32,844 nucleotides of DNA from Nitrosomonas sp. JL21. Lineage in GTDB: Bacteria; Pseudomonadota; Gammaproteobacteria; Burkholderiales; Nitrosomonadaceae. The stretch covers positions 1 to 32,844 of the forward strand of contig NZ_QRCB01000055.1 in NCBI RefSeq assembly GCF_009833095.1, given 5' to 3'. The position numbers and the translations under genes are program-made. Position 1 is the first letter of the stretch, and each line of letters begins with the position of its first letter. The notes under the pieces were generated by a model that did no database searches, was not told where the DNA came from, and worked only from the letters and a program-made list of their open reading frames with translations. Of the stretch, positions 1-7,196 are shown in pieces.

Positions 1-56
1 TCCCGCCAGCAAAGGCTGAAAATCCGGCTTATCTTTTATCCGGAACTAGTTGACCA

Positions 57-434
57 CTACATTCTGTAGAATTCTGCTTTTGTTTCTAGCCGGTCTATAT
101 CTTGGTTTCGTCTTTCAATCTCGCTTTTCAGTAAACTTATTTCCCGTTTTAAACTAGCTGCTAGTTGAGTTTCCCAATACATTGAACGGATATCCTGTGC
201 AGACAATCCGCGCCGCCATTCGGGTATGAATAGCAAGTTATTCCTGAAAATGTGGTTTTTCCAATCAGGGCCAAGCAATACGCTAGCGTCTCCATCGAAA
301 CACAACCGCAGTAATTTGCTGGCCGCTGCGGGAACACGCCGGGTTCCTTTTTTCCATTGCTTGATGATTCTCAGTTCTTCGCCTGTAATGTTTTGTATTT
401 CTTCGCAGCTTGTCGTTTTTATGAGGTAGTCCAT
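57..434 (-). CDS. DUF3653-type phage regulatory protein
   Basis: A 125-residue protein whose N-terminal half reads like the HTH-type module of DUF3653 phage proteins: an 'ITGEELRIIKQWKKGTRR' stretch, then 'VPAAASKLLRLC' and a 'DWKNHIFRNN' segment comparable to the W-K-G-W region of the family. The last 35 or so residues form a charged, coiled-coil-like helix (LKREISLLKSEIERRNQDIDRL reduced to its heptad pattern). I chose the ATG at 434 over the upstream TTG at 446. It stands alone on the minus strand, opposite a plus-strand cluster of small phage-like genes that carries a second, broken copy of the same family, an arrangement recalling phage repressor/antirepressor regions. The family name is recalled, not searched; a regulatory role is inference. 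Confidence 0.7.
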   Translation of the reverse strand: MDYLIKTTSCEEIQNITGEELRIIKQWKKGTRRVPAAASKLLRLCFDGDASVLLGPDWKNHIFRNNLLFIPEWRRGLSAQDIRSMYWETQLAASLKREISLLKSEIERRNQDIDRLETKAEFYRM

Positions 435-469
435 TTCTCTGCGCAAAAAGGTTGATGATGTCAGGTTTC

Positions 470-498
470 ACAAAAAAACACGGCCCTAAAAAGGGCCG
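470..498 (-). terminator. Intrinsic terminator reading leftward, upstream of the DUF3653 gene
   Basis: A perfect 7-bp GC-rich stem (481-487 paired with 492-498, loop AAAA) is followed on the minus strand by a T-run at 478-472. It lies about 40 nt 5' of the DUF3653 start, so it either ends a transcript entering from the right or acts as an attenuator in that gene's leader. Confidence 0.6.
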
Positions 499-520
499 CA
501 TTTATTGCTGAGTTAAAAGG

Positions 521-544
521 TTTATACCGCTGAATGGGTATAAG
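521..544. repeat. Small perfect inverted repeat in the phage intergenic region
   Basis: TTATACC at 522-528 is mirrored by GGTATAA at 537-543 with an 8-nt loop. No T-run follows on either side, so a terminator is unlikely. It may be a protein-binding dyad or a recombination-related hairpin. Confidence 0.3.
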
Positions 545-606
545 CCAAGGAAGGGGCGAAAATGATCTTAAGAATTTTCTCAATTGCCGAGCGATATCTA
601 AAAAAC

Positions 607-634
607 GTTTTACATAATACAAATTATACGCAAT
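607..634 (-). other. dif-like XerCD recombination site (candidate phage attachment site)
   Basis: Read on the minus strand the 28 bp are an 11-bp XerC-type arm (ATTGCGTATAA), a 6-bp centre (TTTGTA) and an 11-bp XerD-type arm (TTATGTAAAAC). Against the E. coli dif site as I recall it, 21 of 28 positions agree, 9 of 11 of them in the XerD arm, and the inner palindromic ATAA-N6-TTAT core is intact. The divergence in the XerC arm and centre is what is seen in Xer-exploiting phage attachment sites, and the site sits among phage-like genes. It could also be the chromosomal dif itself or a chance match in AT-rich DNA. Confidence 0.5.
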
Positions 635-639
635 TGGTT

Positions 640-645
640 TATAAT
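640..645 (+). promoter_or_regulatory. Possible -10 box (TATAAT) for the plus-strand small-gene operon
   Basis: A consensus TATAAT lies 64 nt upstream of the ATG at 709. No good -35 box sits at 17 bp, so it would need an activator, or it is only AT-rich DNA. The two operator-like repeats lie immediately downstream, where a bound repressor would block it. Confidence 0.3.
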
Positions 646-649
646 TTTT

Positions 650-685
650 GCGGAATAGTTTTTCGATTTTAAGCGGAACAGTTTT
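650..685 (+). repeat. Two 13-bp direct repeats, candidate repressor operators
   Basis: GCGGAATAGTTTT (650-662) and GCGGAACAGTTTT (673-685) differ at one base and start 23 bp apart, about two helical turns. They lie between a TATAAT and the first gene of the plus-strand operon, a typical place for phage repressor sites. Confidence 0.45.
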
Positions 686-708
686 GCTTCTTTATTGGAG
701 TTTGAAAA

Positions 709-963
709 ATGAAAAATGAAAAGACTGTCACTTTGAAATTGACACGCTCTGAATTTGGTAATTTGTTTGATTTTTATCTTTATCGCATCGATGATGTTCT
801 TTCATCATCAGATTTATCGGATGAGGAGAAATCAGATTTGCTTGATGATTTGCGGCCTGTCGGCCTGGTTTTATGGTCTGCGCTACCGGCTTTTGTACCA
901 ATGCATTCATTACGATCTTTGAAAGAAATCGATTGGTGGATTGATGATGAACAAAAAGCATGA
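709..963 (+). CDS. Small hypothetical protein, first gene of phage-like operon
   Basis: An 84-residue acidic protein that I do not recognise. It starts with a short basic/polar segment (MKNEKTVTLKLTRSEF) and has a central acidic Ser/Asp-rich stretch (DDVLSSSDLSDEEKSDLLDD); no membrane segment or signal peptide is evident. The ATG is preceded by GGAG at good spacing. Its stop overlaps the start region of the next gene by about 17 bp, and that gene in turn overlaps the third, so the three are probably translated together. The company of DUF3653-like genes suggests an inovirus or small-phage accessory protein, which is inference from context only. Confidence 0.6.
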   Translation: MKNEKTVTLKLTRSEFGNLFDFYLYRIDDVLSSSDLSDEEKSDLLDDLRPVGLVLWSALPAFVPMHSLRSLKEIDWWIDDEQKA

Positions 964-1129
964 AGTTCAAGCCGATAGTCCTGTTCTTGCTCGTAATTTC
1001 GCTATCAGTCGCGGCTTACGGGTTGCTCAGGTCATTCGTTATTGTGAGTCAGGCAAGATACCCGGCGCTCGTTTTGATCGGGTTTTGTGGCAATGGGTTT
1101 TGTATCCACCAATCAAGCTCATCAGGTGA
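947..1129 (+). CDS. Small helix-turn-helix DNA-binding protein (excisionase/MerR-like)
   Basis: A 60-residue protein of the type 'NFAISRGLRVAQVIRYCESGKIPGARF..VLWQW': an HTH followed by the 'E-SGKIPGAR' wing seen in excisionase-like and short phage HTH proteins. I used the ATG at 947, 6 nt after GGTGGA; the ATG at 944 is an alternative. Its stop (1127-1129) overlaps the GTG of the next gene, and its start lies inside the preceding gene. A competing ORF in another frame (960-1160) begins with an ATGA overlap and a hydrophobic stretch, but the HTH frame has the more protein-like composition. A role in excision or regulation of the phage element is inference. Confidence 0.5.
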   Translation: MNKKHEVQADSPVLARNFAISRGLRVAQVIRYCESGKIPGARFDRVLWQWVLYPPIKLIR

Positions 1130-1323
1130 AAAAATGCAGAAATCGACGCAACCCATTTAAACCGATTGATCATGGCAAATTACGCGAAACCCGCATTTTT
1201 GCAGGGCTTAGCAAGCAGAAGGCGGCTGACATGTTACATGTAACTCATCGTACTTGGCACAACTGGGAATCCGGGCGGGTTCAAGTGCCATATGCTGCTT
1301 TTAAGCTTCTCAGGAGGTTTTGA
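1126..1323 (+). CDS. DUF3653-like HTH protein, N-terminal part (truncated)
   Basis: A 65-residue open frame starting at a GTG that overlaps the upstream stop (GTGA). The core is 'KLRETRIFAGLSKQKAADMLHVTHRTWHNWESGR' followed by 'VQVPYAAFKLLRRF', a clear HTH in the DUF3653 style and comparable to 'RRVPAAASKLLRLC' in the minus-strand copy at 57-434. It stops just where the family normally continues into a W-K-G-W segment. That segment exists downstream in another frame (1322-1432), so the gene appears frameshifted. An upstream GTG at 1087 in the same frame is possible but ignores the overlap. The stub could still bind DNA. Confidence 0.5.
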   Translation: MKKCRNRRNPFKPIDHGKLRETRIFAGLSKQKAADMLHVTHRTWHNWESGRVQVPYAAFKLLRRF

Positions 1324-1432
1324 CCTTCCATGAATCGCCTGGAAGGGCTGGATACTCTCGGGTGTTTCTGTGCAAATTCAAGATAAGGCATATCTAAAAC
1401 TACACTCGGATTCCCAGCTTGCATTGTTCTGA
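1322..1432 (+). pseudogene. Out-of-frame C-terminal remnant of the DUF3653-like gene
   Basis: In the +1 frame relative to the preceding ORF the DNA reads DLP, an internal TGA (1331-1333), then 'IAWKGWILSGVSVQIQDKA' and on to a stop at 1430-1432. The A-W-K-G-W block is where DUF3653 proteins carry a conserved tryptophan pair. The remnant ends 9 nt before a strong terminator, as expected for the original gene end. One frameshift near 1320 plus one nonsense change would explain it. The family match is by eye. Confidence 0.45.
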
Positions 1433-1440
1433 GCAAAATA

Positions 1441-1466
1441 CCCCGCTGCTTGCGGCGGGGTTCTTT
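1441..1466 (+). terminator. Intrinsic terminator of the phage-like operon
   Basis: CCCCGC (1441-1446) pairs with GCGGGG (1455-1460), extended inward by two further pairs, and is followed by TTCTTTATT. It ends the plus-strand run beginning at 709. Confidence 0.75.
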
Positions 1467-1622
1467 ATTCATTTCGCAACGCCTTTGTTTGTATAAAAAA
1501 TTACTTGCCTTAATTAAGACATCAGTTTAAAAATAATTTTTTAGAAACATTCTTCTTCTATATCATGTTATAGTCTGAGTGCAGTAGAAGTATTTTTTTA
1601 AATTCTATGGATATAACGATAA

Positions 1623-1775
1623 ATGAAACTTTCAGTACTTTTTGTTACGATATTTTTTGCATTAACCCTCGTTGCATGTGGTAAACCAACTGCGCCAGAA
1701 AGTGCTAGTTCCGATAACTACGGTACGACACATGAAGGCAAACCTGCTGAAGGTCGCAACGAAGTTCCAAAATAA
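1623..1775 (+). CDS. Small secreted lipoprotein, 50 aa
   Basis: A short signal peptide (MKLSVLFVTIFFALTLVAC) ends in the lipobox LVAC with Cys19 as the acylation site. It is followed by a 31-residue hydrophilic tail rich in Pro, Ala, Ser, Glu and Gly, with no domain I recognise. The size and layout resemble entericidin-like or LptM-like small lipoproteins, but the LptM 'GLKGPLY' motif is absent. The gene is monocistronic: about 150 bp of noncoding DNA precedes it and its own terminator follows. The ribosome-binding site is weak (GGATATAACGATAA before ATG). The product probably sits in the outer membrane; its function is unknown. Confidence 0.65.
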   Translation: MKLSVLFVTIFFALTLVACGKPTAPESASSDNYGTTHEGKPAEGRNEVPK

Positions 1776-1841
1776 TCATCATTAAAATCATTGCACCTAT
1801 CACAGGTTAAAGCAATTTAGATTTAATGAATTGAAAGTAAA

Positions 1842-1876
1842 CCTGTAGGATCTATCATGATTCTACAGGCATTTTT
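1842..1876 (+). terminator. Intrinsic terminator of the small lipoprotein gene
   Basis: An 11-bp stem (1842-1852 with 1859-1869, one G-T wobble, 6-nt loop) is followed by C-A and TTTTT at 1872-1876. Confidence 0.75.
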
Positions 1877-1924
1877 AAAAGCCTTGAGCCGTTCGTGCGG
1901 TAGCTCTAAAAAATTTTCCTCGTT

Positions 1925-3229
1925 TTAATAATCAATCTTAGCCATTTCTTGCCCACGTTGTTCATTCACCGTCATCAGTATCACAAGCCCGGCAATAAAA
2001 AATCCCAAGGTACTGAGCAAAGCGATGCGGTGGTCTCCTTCGAATACATACACCATTCCGCCATAGGTCAGCGGGCCGATGATTGCGGCCAATTTTGTCG
2101 CCAGTCCCCATAATCCAAAAAATTCTCCTTGGCGGCCGGCTGGTGTGAACTGCCCGACCAATGCCCGTCCTGCGGATTGTGCACCTCCCAACGCGATACC
2201 GATCAAATTGGCAGCCAGCCAGAACAAATTCTCTTCATGCGCCTGATACGCGCAGATAATCGCTATCGACCAGATCATCAATGTCAATGCAATGCTGCGC
2301 TTGGAGCCGATGCGGTCTTGCAGATGACCGAACAAAAACGCGCCTATGGCTGCGGTCACATTGACCACCATGATCAAAACGATGGTGTCGCGGGTAGTGA
2401 ATTCCATCACTTCCTGCGCATACACTGCCGCCAGCACAATCACGATATGAATGCCGGCATAGTAGACCGTCAACGACGACAAAAACCGAAACAAATCGGT
2501 ATGTACGCAAGCCTGGTGCAATGTCATTCGTAATCGACCAAATCCTGCGCTGATTGCCGTTGCAGCGATAAATGTGGATGCGACATTTGTTTTTCTTTCG
2601 CGTAACCACAGCAACGTCGGCAAAGCCGCCAAACCAAACAACACAGCCACGATCAAGGTCGTCACCGGCACGTAATGGGCTGCATCCCAACCTTGTTTTT
2701 CAGCATACGTGACATAAGCCAGGCACAAGATCAGCGACAGAAGTCCGCCCAGGTAGCCCAATGCCCAGCCATAGCCGGACAGCCGCCCCATCGTTTCTAG
2801 TGTCGTAATTTCCGGTAAAAATGCCGCGATCAGGTTTTCGCCGCTGGCGAACATGAACGTTGCCAGGATGACCAATGTGACCGCCAACATGATATCACCC
2901 GGGCCAACCATACTCATCGATGCGGTAAAACCTACGCACCCCACCGTGGTGATCATCAAAAAGCGCTTCTTGGCATTGGAATAATCGGCAATAGCGCCAA
3001 CCACCGGCGCACTGAACAACACCAACATATTGGCCGCAGCAATGGTCAGCGTCCACAGCAGCGTAGCCTGGCCATTGCCCTGCTCGGCTGCGACGACTCC
3101 GACAAAATACGCATTGAAAATGGCGGTCAGAATGACCGTGGTATAACCGGAATTGGCAAAATCATACATGCACCACGCAAAACGTTCGCGCCGCGTGGCT
3201 GGATCCGTGGATGTAAACGTGTCTGCCAT
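1925..3229 (-). CDS. MFS transporter, Atg22/UMF1 family
   Basis: A membrane protein of 434 residues from the chosen start, with about 12 hydrophobic segments. The N-terminal 'WCMYDFANSGYTTVILTAIFNAYF' type opening, the 'GAIADYSNAKKRFL' loop after TM2 and 'GHLQDRIGSKRSI' in the second half are typical of the UMF1/Atg22 branch of the major facilitator superfamily. Substrate and direction are unknown; in fungi Atg22 exports amino acids from the vacuole. I chose the ATG at 3229, just after the fumC stop; a TTG at 3265 would overlap fumC. It is the last gene of the co-directional nrdA-to-MFS series and probably shares transcripts with fumC. Confidence 0.85.
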   Translation of the reverse strand: MADTFTSTDPATRRERFAWCMYDFANSGYTTVILTAIFNAYFVGVVAAEQGNGQATLLWTLTIAAANMLVLFSAPVVGAIADYSNAKKRFLMITTVGCVGFTASMSMVGPGDIMLAVTLVILATFMFASGENLIAAFLPEITTLETMGRLSGYGWALGYLGGLLSLILCLAYVTYAEKQGWDAAHYVPVTTLIVAVLFGLAALPTLLWLRERKTNVASTFIAATAISAGFGRLRMTLHQACVHTDLFRFLSSLTVYYAGIHIVIVLAAVYAQEVMEFTTRDTIVLIMVVNVTAAIGAFLFGHLQDRIGSKRSIALTLMIWSIAIICAYQAHEENLFWLAANLIGIALGGAQSAGRALVGQFTPAGRQGEFFGLWGLATKLAAIIGPLTYGGMVYVFEGDHRIALLSTLGFFIAGLVILMTVNEQRGQEMAKIDY

Positions 3230-3245
3230 GAAGCGCGTGCGGAAA

Positions 3246-4640
3246 TTAACCGCCCTGCTTCCCAATCATGTTTTCAGGTATGACCCACGCATCGAATTGC
3301 TCGGCGGTGACATAGCCGGTTGCGATGGCGGCTGCTTTCAATGTGATGCCCTCGCGGTGCGCTCTCTTCGCGATTTCCGCCGCTTTGTCGTAGCCAATAT
3401 GCGGATTGAGCGCCGTCACCAGCATCAGCGAGTTGTGCATCAATGCATCGATGCGCTCCACATTGGCTTCGATGCCGACCGCGCAATGGTCATTGAAACT
3501 GACCATGGCGTCTGCCAGCAATCGCACGCTCTGCAGAAAATTATGAATGATCAAGGGCTTCATGACGTTCAGTTCAAAATTACCCATCGACCCGCCGATA
3601 TTGATCGCCACATCGTTGCCCATCACCTGACAACACACCATCGTCATCGCTTCGGATTGGGTCGGATTGACTTTGCCGGGCATGATGGAACTACCGGGCT
3701 CGTTTTCAGGAATGCGCAATTCGCCGATGCCGCATCGCGGACCCGACGCCAACCAGCGGATGTCATTGGCAATCTTCATCAATGATGCCGCCAGCGTTTT
3801 CAATGCGCCATGTGCATGCACCAGCGCATCATTGCTGGCCAATGCTTCGAATTTATTCGGCGCCGTGATGAACGGCAACCCCGTCAACCGCGCCAGCTCC
3901 GCCGCTACCCGTGCAGCAAACTCCGGATGCGCATTCAGACCGGTGCCGACCGCGGTGCCGCCCAACGCCAATTCATGCACATGCGGCAGCGCAGCTTGAA
4001 CATGTTTCAAGCCATGCTCCAATTGCGCGACGTAGCCAGAAAATTCCTGCCCGAGCGTCAGCGGCGTCGCGTCCTGCAAATGCGTGCGCCCTACTTTGAC
4101 AATATTGGAAAACGCCGCTGCTTTGGTTGCCAACGTATCGCGCAGCAACTGAATGGCCGGAATCAAATGATGATGCAGTTCCTGCACCGCGGCCACATGC
4201 ATCGCGGTTGGAAACACATCGTTCGACGACTGGCCTCTGTTGACCTCATCATTCGGATGCACTTTGCGATCCGCGCCCCGTCCGCCGCCAAGAATCTCCG
4301 ACGCGCGGTTCGCCAGCACTTCATTGACGTTCATGTTGGTTTGCGTGCCCGAACCGGTTTGCCACACCACCAGCGGAAACTGATCGTCGAATTGACCGAC
4401 GATCACTTCGTCGGCCGCATCGATGATCGCCGCCGCGCTGGCGGCATTGAGCAAGCCCAAATCGTGATTAACTTTTGCTGCAGCGCGCTTGACCCTCGCC
4501 AACGCATGAATCAGTGCCACCGGCATACGCTCATTGGAAATCTTGAAATTCTGCAACGAGCGCTGGGTTTGCGCGCCCCATAATGCTGCTGCGGGCACTT
4601 GCACCGTTCCCATCGTGTCACGTTCTTCACGGGTTTGCAT
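3246..4640 (-). CDS. fumC: Class II fumarate hydratase
   Basis: This 464-residue enzyme interconverts fumarate and malate in the TCA cycle, as a cytosolic homotetramer independent of Fe-S clusters. Visible motifs are [13 protein letters not shown] (about 96-108), [14 protein letters not shown] (about 128-141), [16 protein letters not shown] with the active-site His at 187, and the superfamily signature [11 protein letters not shown] with the catalytic Ser at 318. The length and the 'TREERDTMG' opening match FumC closely, which fixes the start. It is followed by the MFS gene with a 16-nt gap. The distinction from aspartase rests on overall resemblance and the N-terminal sequence, and I consider it secure. 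Confidence 0.95.
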   Translation of the reverse strand: MQTREERDTMGTVQVPAAALWGAQTQRSLQNFKISNERMPVALIHALARVKRAAAKVNHDLGLLNAASAAAIIDAADEVIVGQFDDQFPLVVWQTGSGTQTNMNVNEVLANRASEILGGGRGADRKVHPNDEVNRGQSSNDVFPTAMHVAAVQELHHHLIPAIQLLRDTLATKAAAFSNIVKVGRTHLQDATPLTLGQEFSGYVAQLEHGLKHVQAALPHVHELALGGTAVGTGLNAHPEFAARVAAELARLTGLPFITAPNKFEALASNDALVHAHGALKTLAASLMKIANDIRWLASGPRCGIGELRIPENEPGSSIMPGKVNPTQSEAMTMVCCQVMGNDVAINIGGSMGNFELNVMKPLIIHNFLQSVRLLADAMVSFNDHCAVGIEANVERIDALMHNSLMLVTALNPHIGYDKAAEIAKRAHREGITLKAAAIATGYVTAEQFDAWVIPENMIGKQGG

Positions 4641-4728
4641 GGGTAGTTACCTCACAAAAAAGATAAATCTGGATAACAACAAAGATTTTGATTTAATGTT
4701 TTATTTACTGCATATATAAAGCCTGAAT

Positions 4729-5772
4729 TCAAGGATGCTCTGTCGATAGAAGAGGCATTTTCTGCTCCGCAAGATTTGGACATTCACGAATAACTCGACT
4801 TTCCAGCATAAAACGTTCACCTCGATCGGTAAGTGACCAAAACAATGCCATGCCTCCTTGGGTAGTTTTAGAGTATTGGGTTTGGATTAGTCCATAAGCA
4901 CTGAGTTGAATGGCAACGGTCTTGAATTCTTGATCGTTGATCCTTGGATCCTTCCCTCTCCCTTTCTCTGTAGTTCGCTCAAAGAGAAGTTGGGACAATC
5001 GAATTTTTACTGATACATCATTAGGGTATTCAATCAAATATGGAGCAATAAGCGCAAATAAATTTCTCCAAGAGATTGAGCACTCGAAGTCCAACTTTGA
5101 TGCGCTATAAGAGTTGTAATATGTTCCATGAAAGGTATAAAGCGAGTCGATATTGGCAATGTCATCGATAACTGGCCGGTCAGCTGAGGCCAATTTCTGA
5201 ACGGATTGTTCAAGCTCTGTGTTCTGCTTTCTAAGTTCGTTGAGCTCAAGTAGTAAAGTTTCATTCGGAACACTGCTTCCCCGTACCCACCCGACCGCAG
5301 GATAAGTCTTAATAGTTTTAGATATGCTACGCGCTGCCAAGCCAGGAAGCTCCCCTGTGGTTTTCCAAAATTTGATCAAACGCCCCGCCATGACTTTTTG
5401 TTTGAAGTTCTCGAGTCGAGTGCGCAAGTCGGGGTCTTTTTCGGATTTTCCGAAAGGAATGTTATCCGGCTCCCCATGGATTAGAGCAATCACTTTGAGT
5501 CCAATGCTTACTGCATAATCGAACTCCTTTTCCGTGTAGCTGATGCCATCAGATGTGGTCGATCCATACCGACCACCTATTACAAGTAAGTAGTAATCAC
5601 AGTCGTCAATAACTTTCTTAATGAATAGCCATTGTTCTTCATCTGCGGCTGGGAAAAGTTCCATGCCAGCGGGAATGCAATCCATCTCCATCAGCGCCTG
5701 TATTACGCACTGCCGTTCCTCTTTTAGGTCAGCATATGTGGAGCTGACAAAGACTTGATATCGTTTATTCAT
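4729..5772 (-). CDS. DUF4062-domain protein, possible signalling or defence protein
   Basis: A 347-residue protein. Residues about 5-100 carry the DUF4062 pattern: '[17 protein letters not shown]', then '[14 protein letters not shown]' and '[12 protein letters not shown]', a Rossmann-like fold related in layout to TIR domains. A Leu/Glu-rich coiled coil follows near 170-195. The C-terminal 130 residues look like a winged-helix region ('SQLLFERTT...[13 protein letters not shown]...[13 protein letters not shown]'). DUF4062 often forms the N-terminus of STAND-type or other conflict-related proteins, but here there is no NTPase. The gene is inserted between nrdB and fumC and appears more AT-rich than they are. 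Function is unknown; a sensing or defence role is inference. Confidence 0.75.
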   Translation of the reverse strand: MNKRYQVFVSSTYADLKEERQCVIQALMEMDCIPAGMELFPAADEEQWLFIKKVIDDCDYYLLVIGGRYGSTTSDGISYTEKEFDYAVSIGLKVIALIHGEPDNIPFGKSEKDPDLRTRLENFKQKVMAGRLIKFWKTTGELPGLAARSISKTIKTYPAVGWVRGSSVPNETLLLELNELRKQNTELEQSVQKLASADRPVIDDIANIDSLYTFHGTYYNSYSASKLDFECSISWRNLFALIAPYLIEYPNDVSVKIRLSQLLFERTTEKGRGKDPRINDQEFKTVAIQLSAYGLIQTQYSKTTQGGMALFWSLTDRGERFMLESRVIRECPNLAEQKMPLLSTEHP

Positions 5773-5831
5773 GACAAATCCGGTTCGCCTAGACCCCTAT
5801 TAATGTATACCATGGTTAGCTATTGCAATCC

Positions 5832-7028
5832 TCAATCCCAACTCAACGCCCCACCCGTCTGATATTCCGTTACACGGGTTTCAAAAAAATTCTTTTCTTT
5901 CTTCAGATCCACCATTTCGGACATCCACGGGAAAGGATTGGTGGCGTTCGGATAGAGCGTGTCGAGGCCGATTTGCTGGCAGCGGCGGTTGGCGATATAG
6001 CGCAGGTATTCCTTGAACATCGGCGCGTTCATGCCGAGCACGCCGCGCGGCATCGTATCTTCGGCGTAGCGATATTCGAGTGCGACGGCTTTTTGCATCA
6101 GCTCAGAGATTTCCTCGCGGAACGCTTTGGTCCACAGGTGCGGATTTTCCATTTTGATCTGATTGATGACGTCGATGCCGAAATTGCAGTGCATCGACTC
6201 GTCGCGCAGGATGTATTGATATTGCTCGGCTGAACCGGTCATCTTGTTCTGCCTTCCCAGCGCCAGCACTTGCGTGAAACCGACATAGAAGAACAAGCCT
6301 TCCATGATGCACGCGAACACGATCAGGCTTCGGAGCAATTGCTGATCGGTTTCCTGCGTGCCGGTTTTGAAGTGCGGATTGGTCAGCGTGTCGATGAATG
6401 GGATCAGGAATTCATCCTTGTCGCGAATCGACGAAATTTCATGATAAGCATTGAAAATTTCGCCTTCATCCAGGCCAAGCGATTCGACGATGTATTGATA
6501 CGCATGGGTATGGATGGCTTCTTCAAAGGCTTGGCGCAACAGATACTGGCGGCATTCCGGATTGGTGATATGCCGGTAGGTGCCGAGCACGATATTATTG
6601 GCCGCGAGCGAATCGGCGGTCACGAAAAAACCCAGATTGCGCTTCACCAGCCGGCGCTCATCCTCGGTCAAACCGTTCGGATCCTTCCACAGCGAGATAT
6701 CCCGGCTCATGCTGATTTCCTGCGGCATCCAGTGATTGGCGCAGGCGCCGAGATACTTATCCCAGGCCCATTTGTATTTGAACGGCACCAGTTGGTTGAC
6801 ATCGGCGCTGCAATTGATGATTTGCTTGTCTTCGACCGAGATGCGCCGGTTGCTGCTGCCGGCGGTTGATTCCTCCTCGGCCGCTGGCTTGCCGGCTAGC
6901 GCACCACGGTCATGACCCTGTGTGGAAATCGTTGCCAATGCTTCTACATCGTGCATGCCTGTCGGATGCCCTGCATGAATCGGGGTTACGTTCGCGGGTA
7001 CGGCTTCATCTTCAAATGTCAGCATCAT
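5832..7028 (-). CDS. nrdB: Class Ia ribonucleoside-diphosphate reductase, beta subunit
   Basis: This is the radical-generating small subunit, partnering NrdA to make deoxyribonucleotides under oxygen. All diiron ligands are visible with the E. coli spacing: Asp139, Glu170 and His173 ('[10 protein letters not shown]'), Glu243, and Glu277 with His280 ('RDESMH'). The radical tyrosine is Tyr177, so this is the tyrosyl-radical type rather than the Phe-containing class Ic. The first 75 or so residues form a long, low-complexity extension before the conserved '[13 protein letters not shown]' block, common in betaproteobacterial NrdB. Two adjacent ATGs (7028, 7025) could serve as start. It lies 168 bp after nrdA on the same strand. 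Confidence 0.95.
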   Translation of the reverse strand: MMLTFEDEAVPANVTPIHAGHPTGMHDVEALATISTQGHDRGALAGKPAAEEESTAGSSNRRISVEDKQIINCSADVNQLVPFKYKWAWDKYLGACANHWMPQEISMSRDISLWKDPNGLTEDERRLVKRNLGFFVTADSLAANNIVLGTYRHITNPECRQYLLRQAFEEAIHTHAYQYIVESLGLDEGEIFNAYHEISSIRDKDEFLIPFIDTLTNPHFKTGTQETDQQLLRSLIVFACIMEGLFFYVGFTQVLALGRQNKMTGSAEQYQYILRDESMHCNFGIDVINQIKMENPHLWTKAFREEISELMQKAVALEYRYAEDTMPRGVLGMNAPMFKEYLRYIANRRCQQIGLDTLYPNATNPFPWMSEMVDLKKEKNFFETRVTEYQTGGALSWD

Positions 7029-7069
7029 TTACTCCCTTCAGTTTAAGTCAGAGAAACATTGTTTAATTT

Positions 7070-7180
7070 ACCGAGCAAGATGAGTTGTAAGGCGGATGGA
7101 GCGCAGGAAACGAGACATATCGCAAGATAGGCGAGTTTCCGAGCACCACCCAACGCAGCAAATCGCTTGCGCAGGCAATT
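7070..7180. repeat. Structured nrdA-nrdB spacer, candidate interspersed repeat
   Basis: The 168-bp spacer has nested dyads: GGAAAC (7112-7117) and GTTTCC (7135-7140) flank a TATC-GCAA-GATA stem with a GCAA tetraloop, and a second imperfect dyad (CAAATCGCTTGCG) lies near 7158-7170. Its GC-rich, non-coding, hairpin-laden make-up resembles dispersed intergenic repeats. Copies elsewhere cannot be checked from this window. It could also stabilise or process the nrdAB message. Confidence 0.3.
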
Positions 7181-7196
7181 AATCGGTGTTTCGGAT

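Noticed and set aside
960..1160. 66-codon frame with an ATGA overlap and a hydrophobic N-terminus
   Set aside because: It shares DNA with the HTH frame at 947-1129, which has a recognisable motif and tight overlaps with both neighbours. A real phage membrane peptide cannot be wholly excluded.
3246..4600. Long plus-strand open frames opposite fumC, and similar ones opposite nrdA and nrdB
   Set aside because: They are antisense shadows of well-supported genes, with biased Arg/His-rich composition and no start signals.
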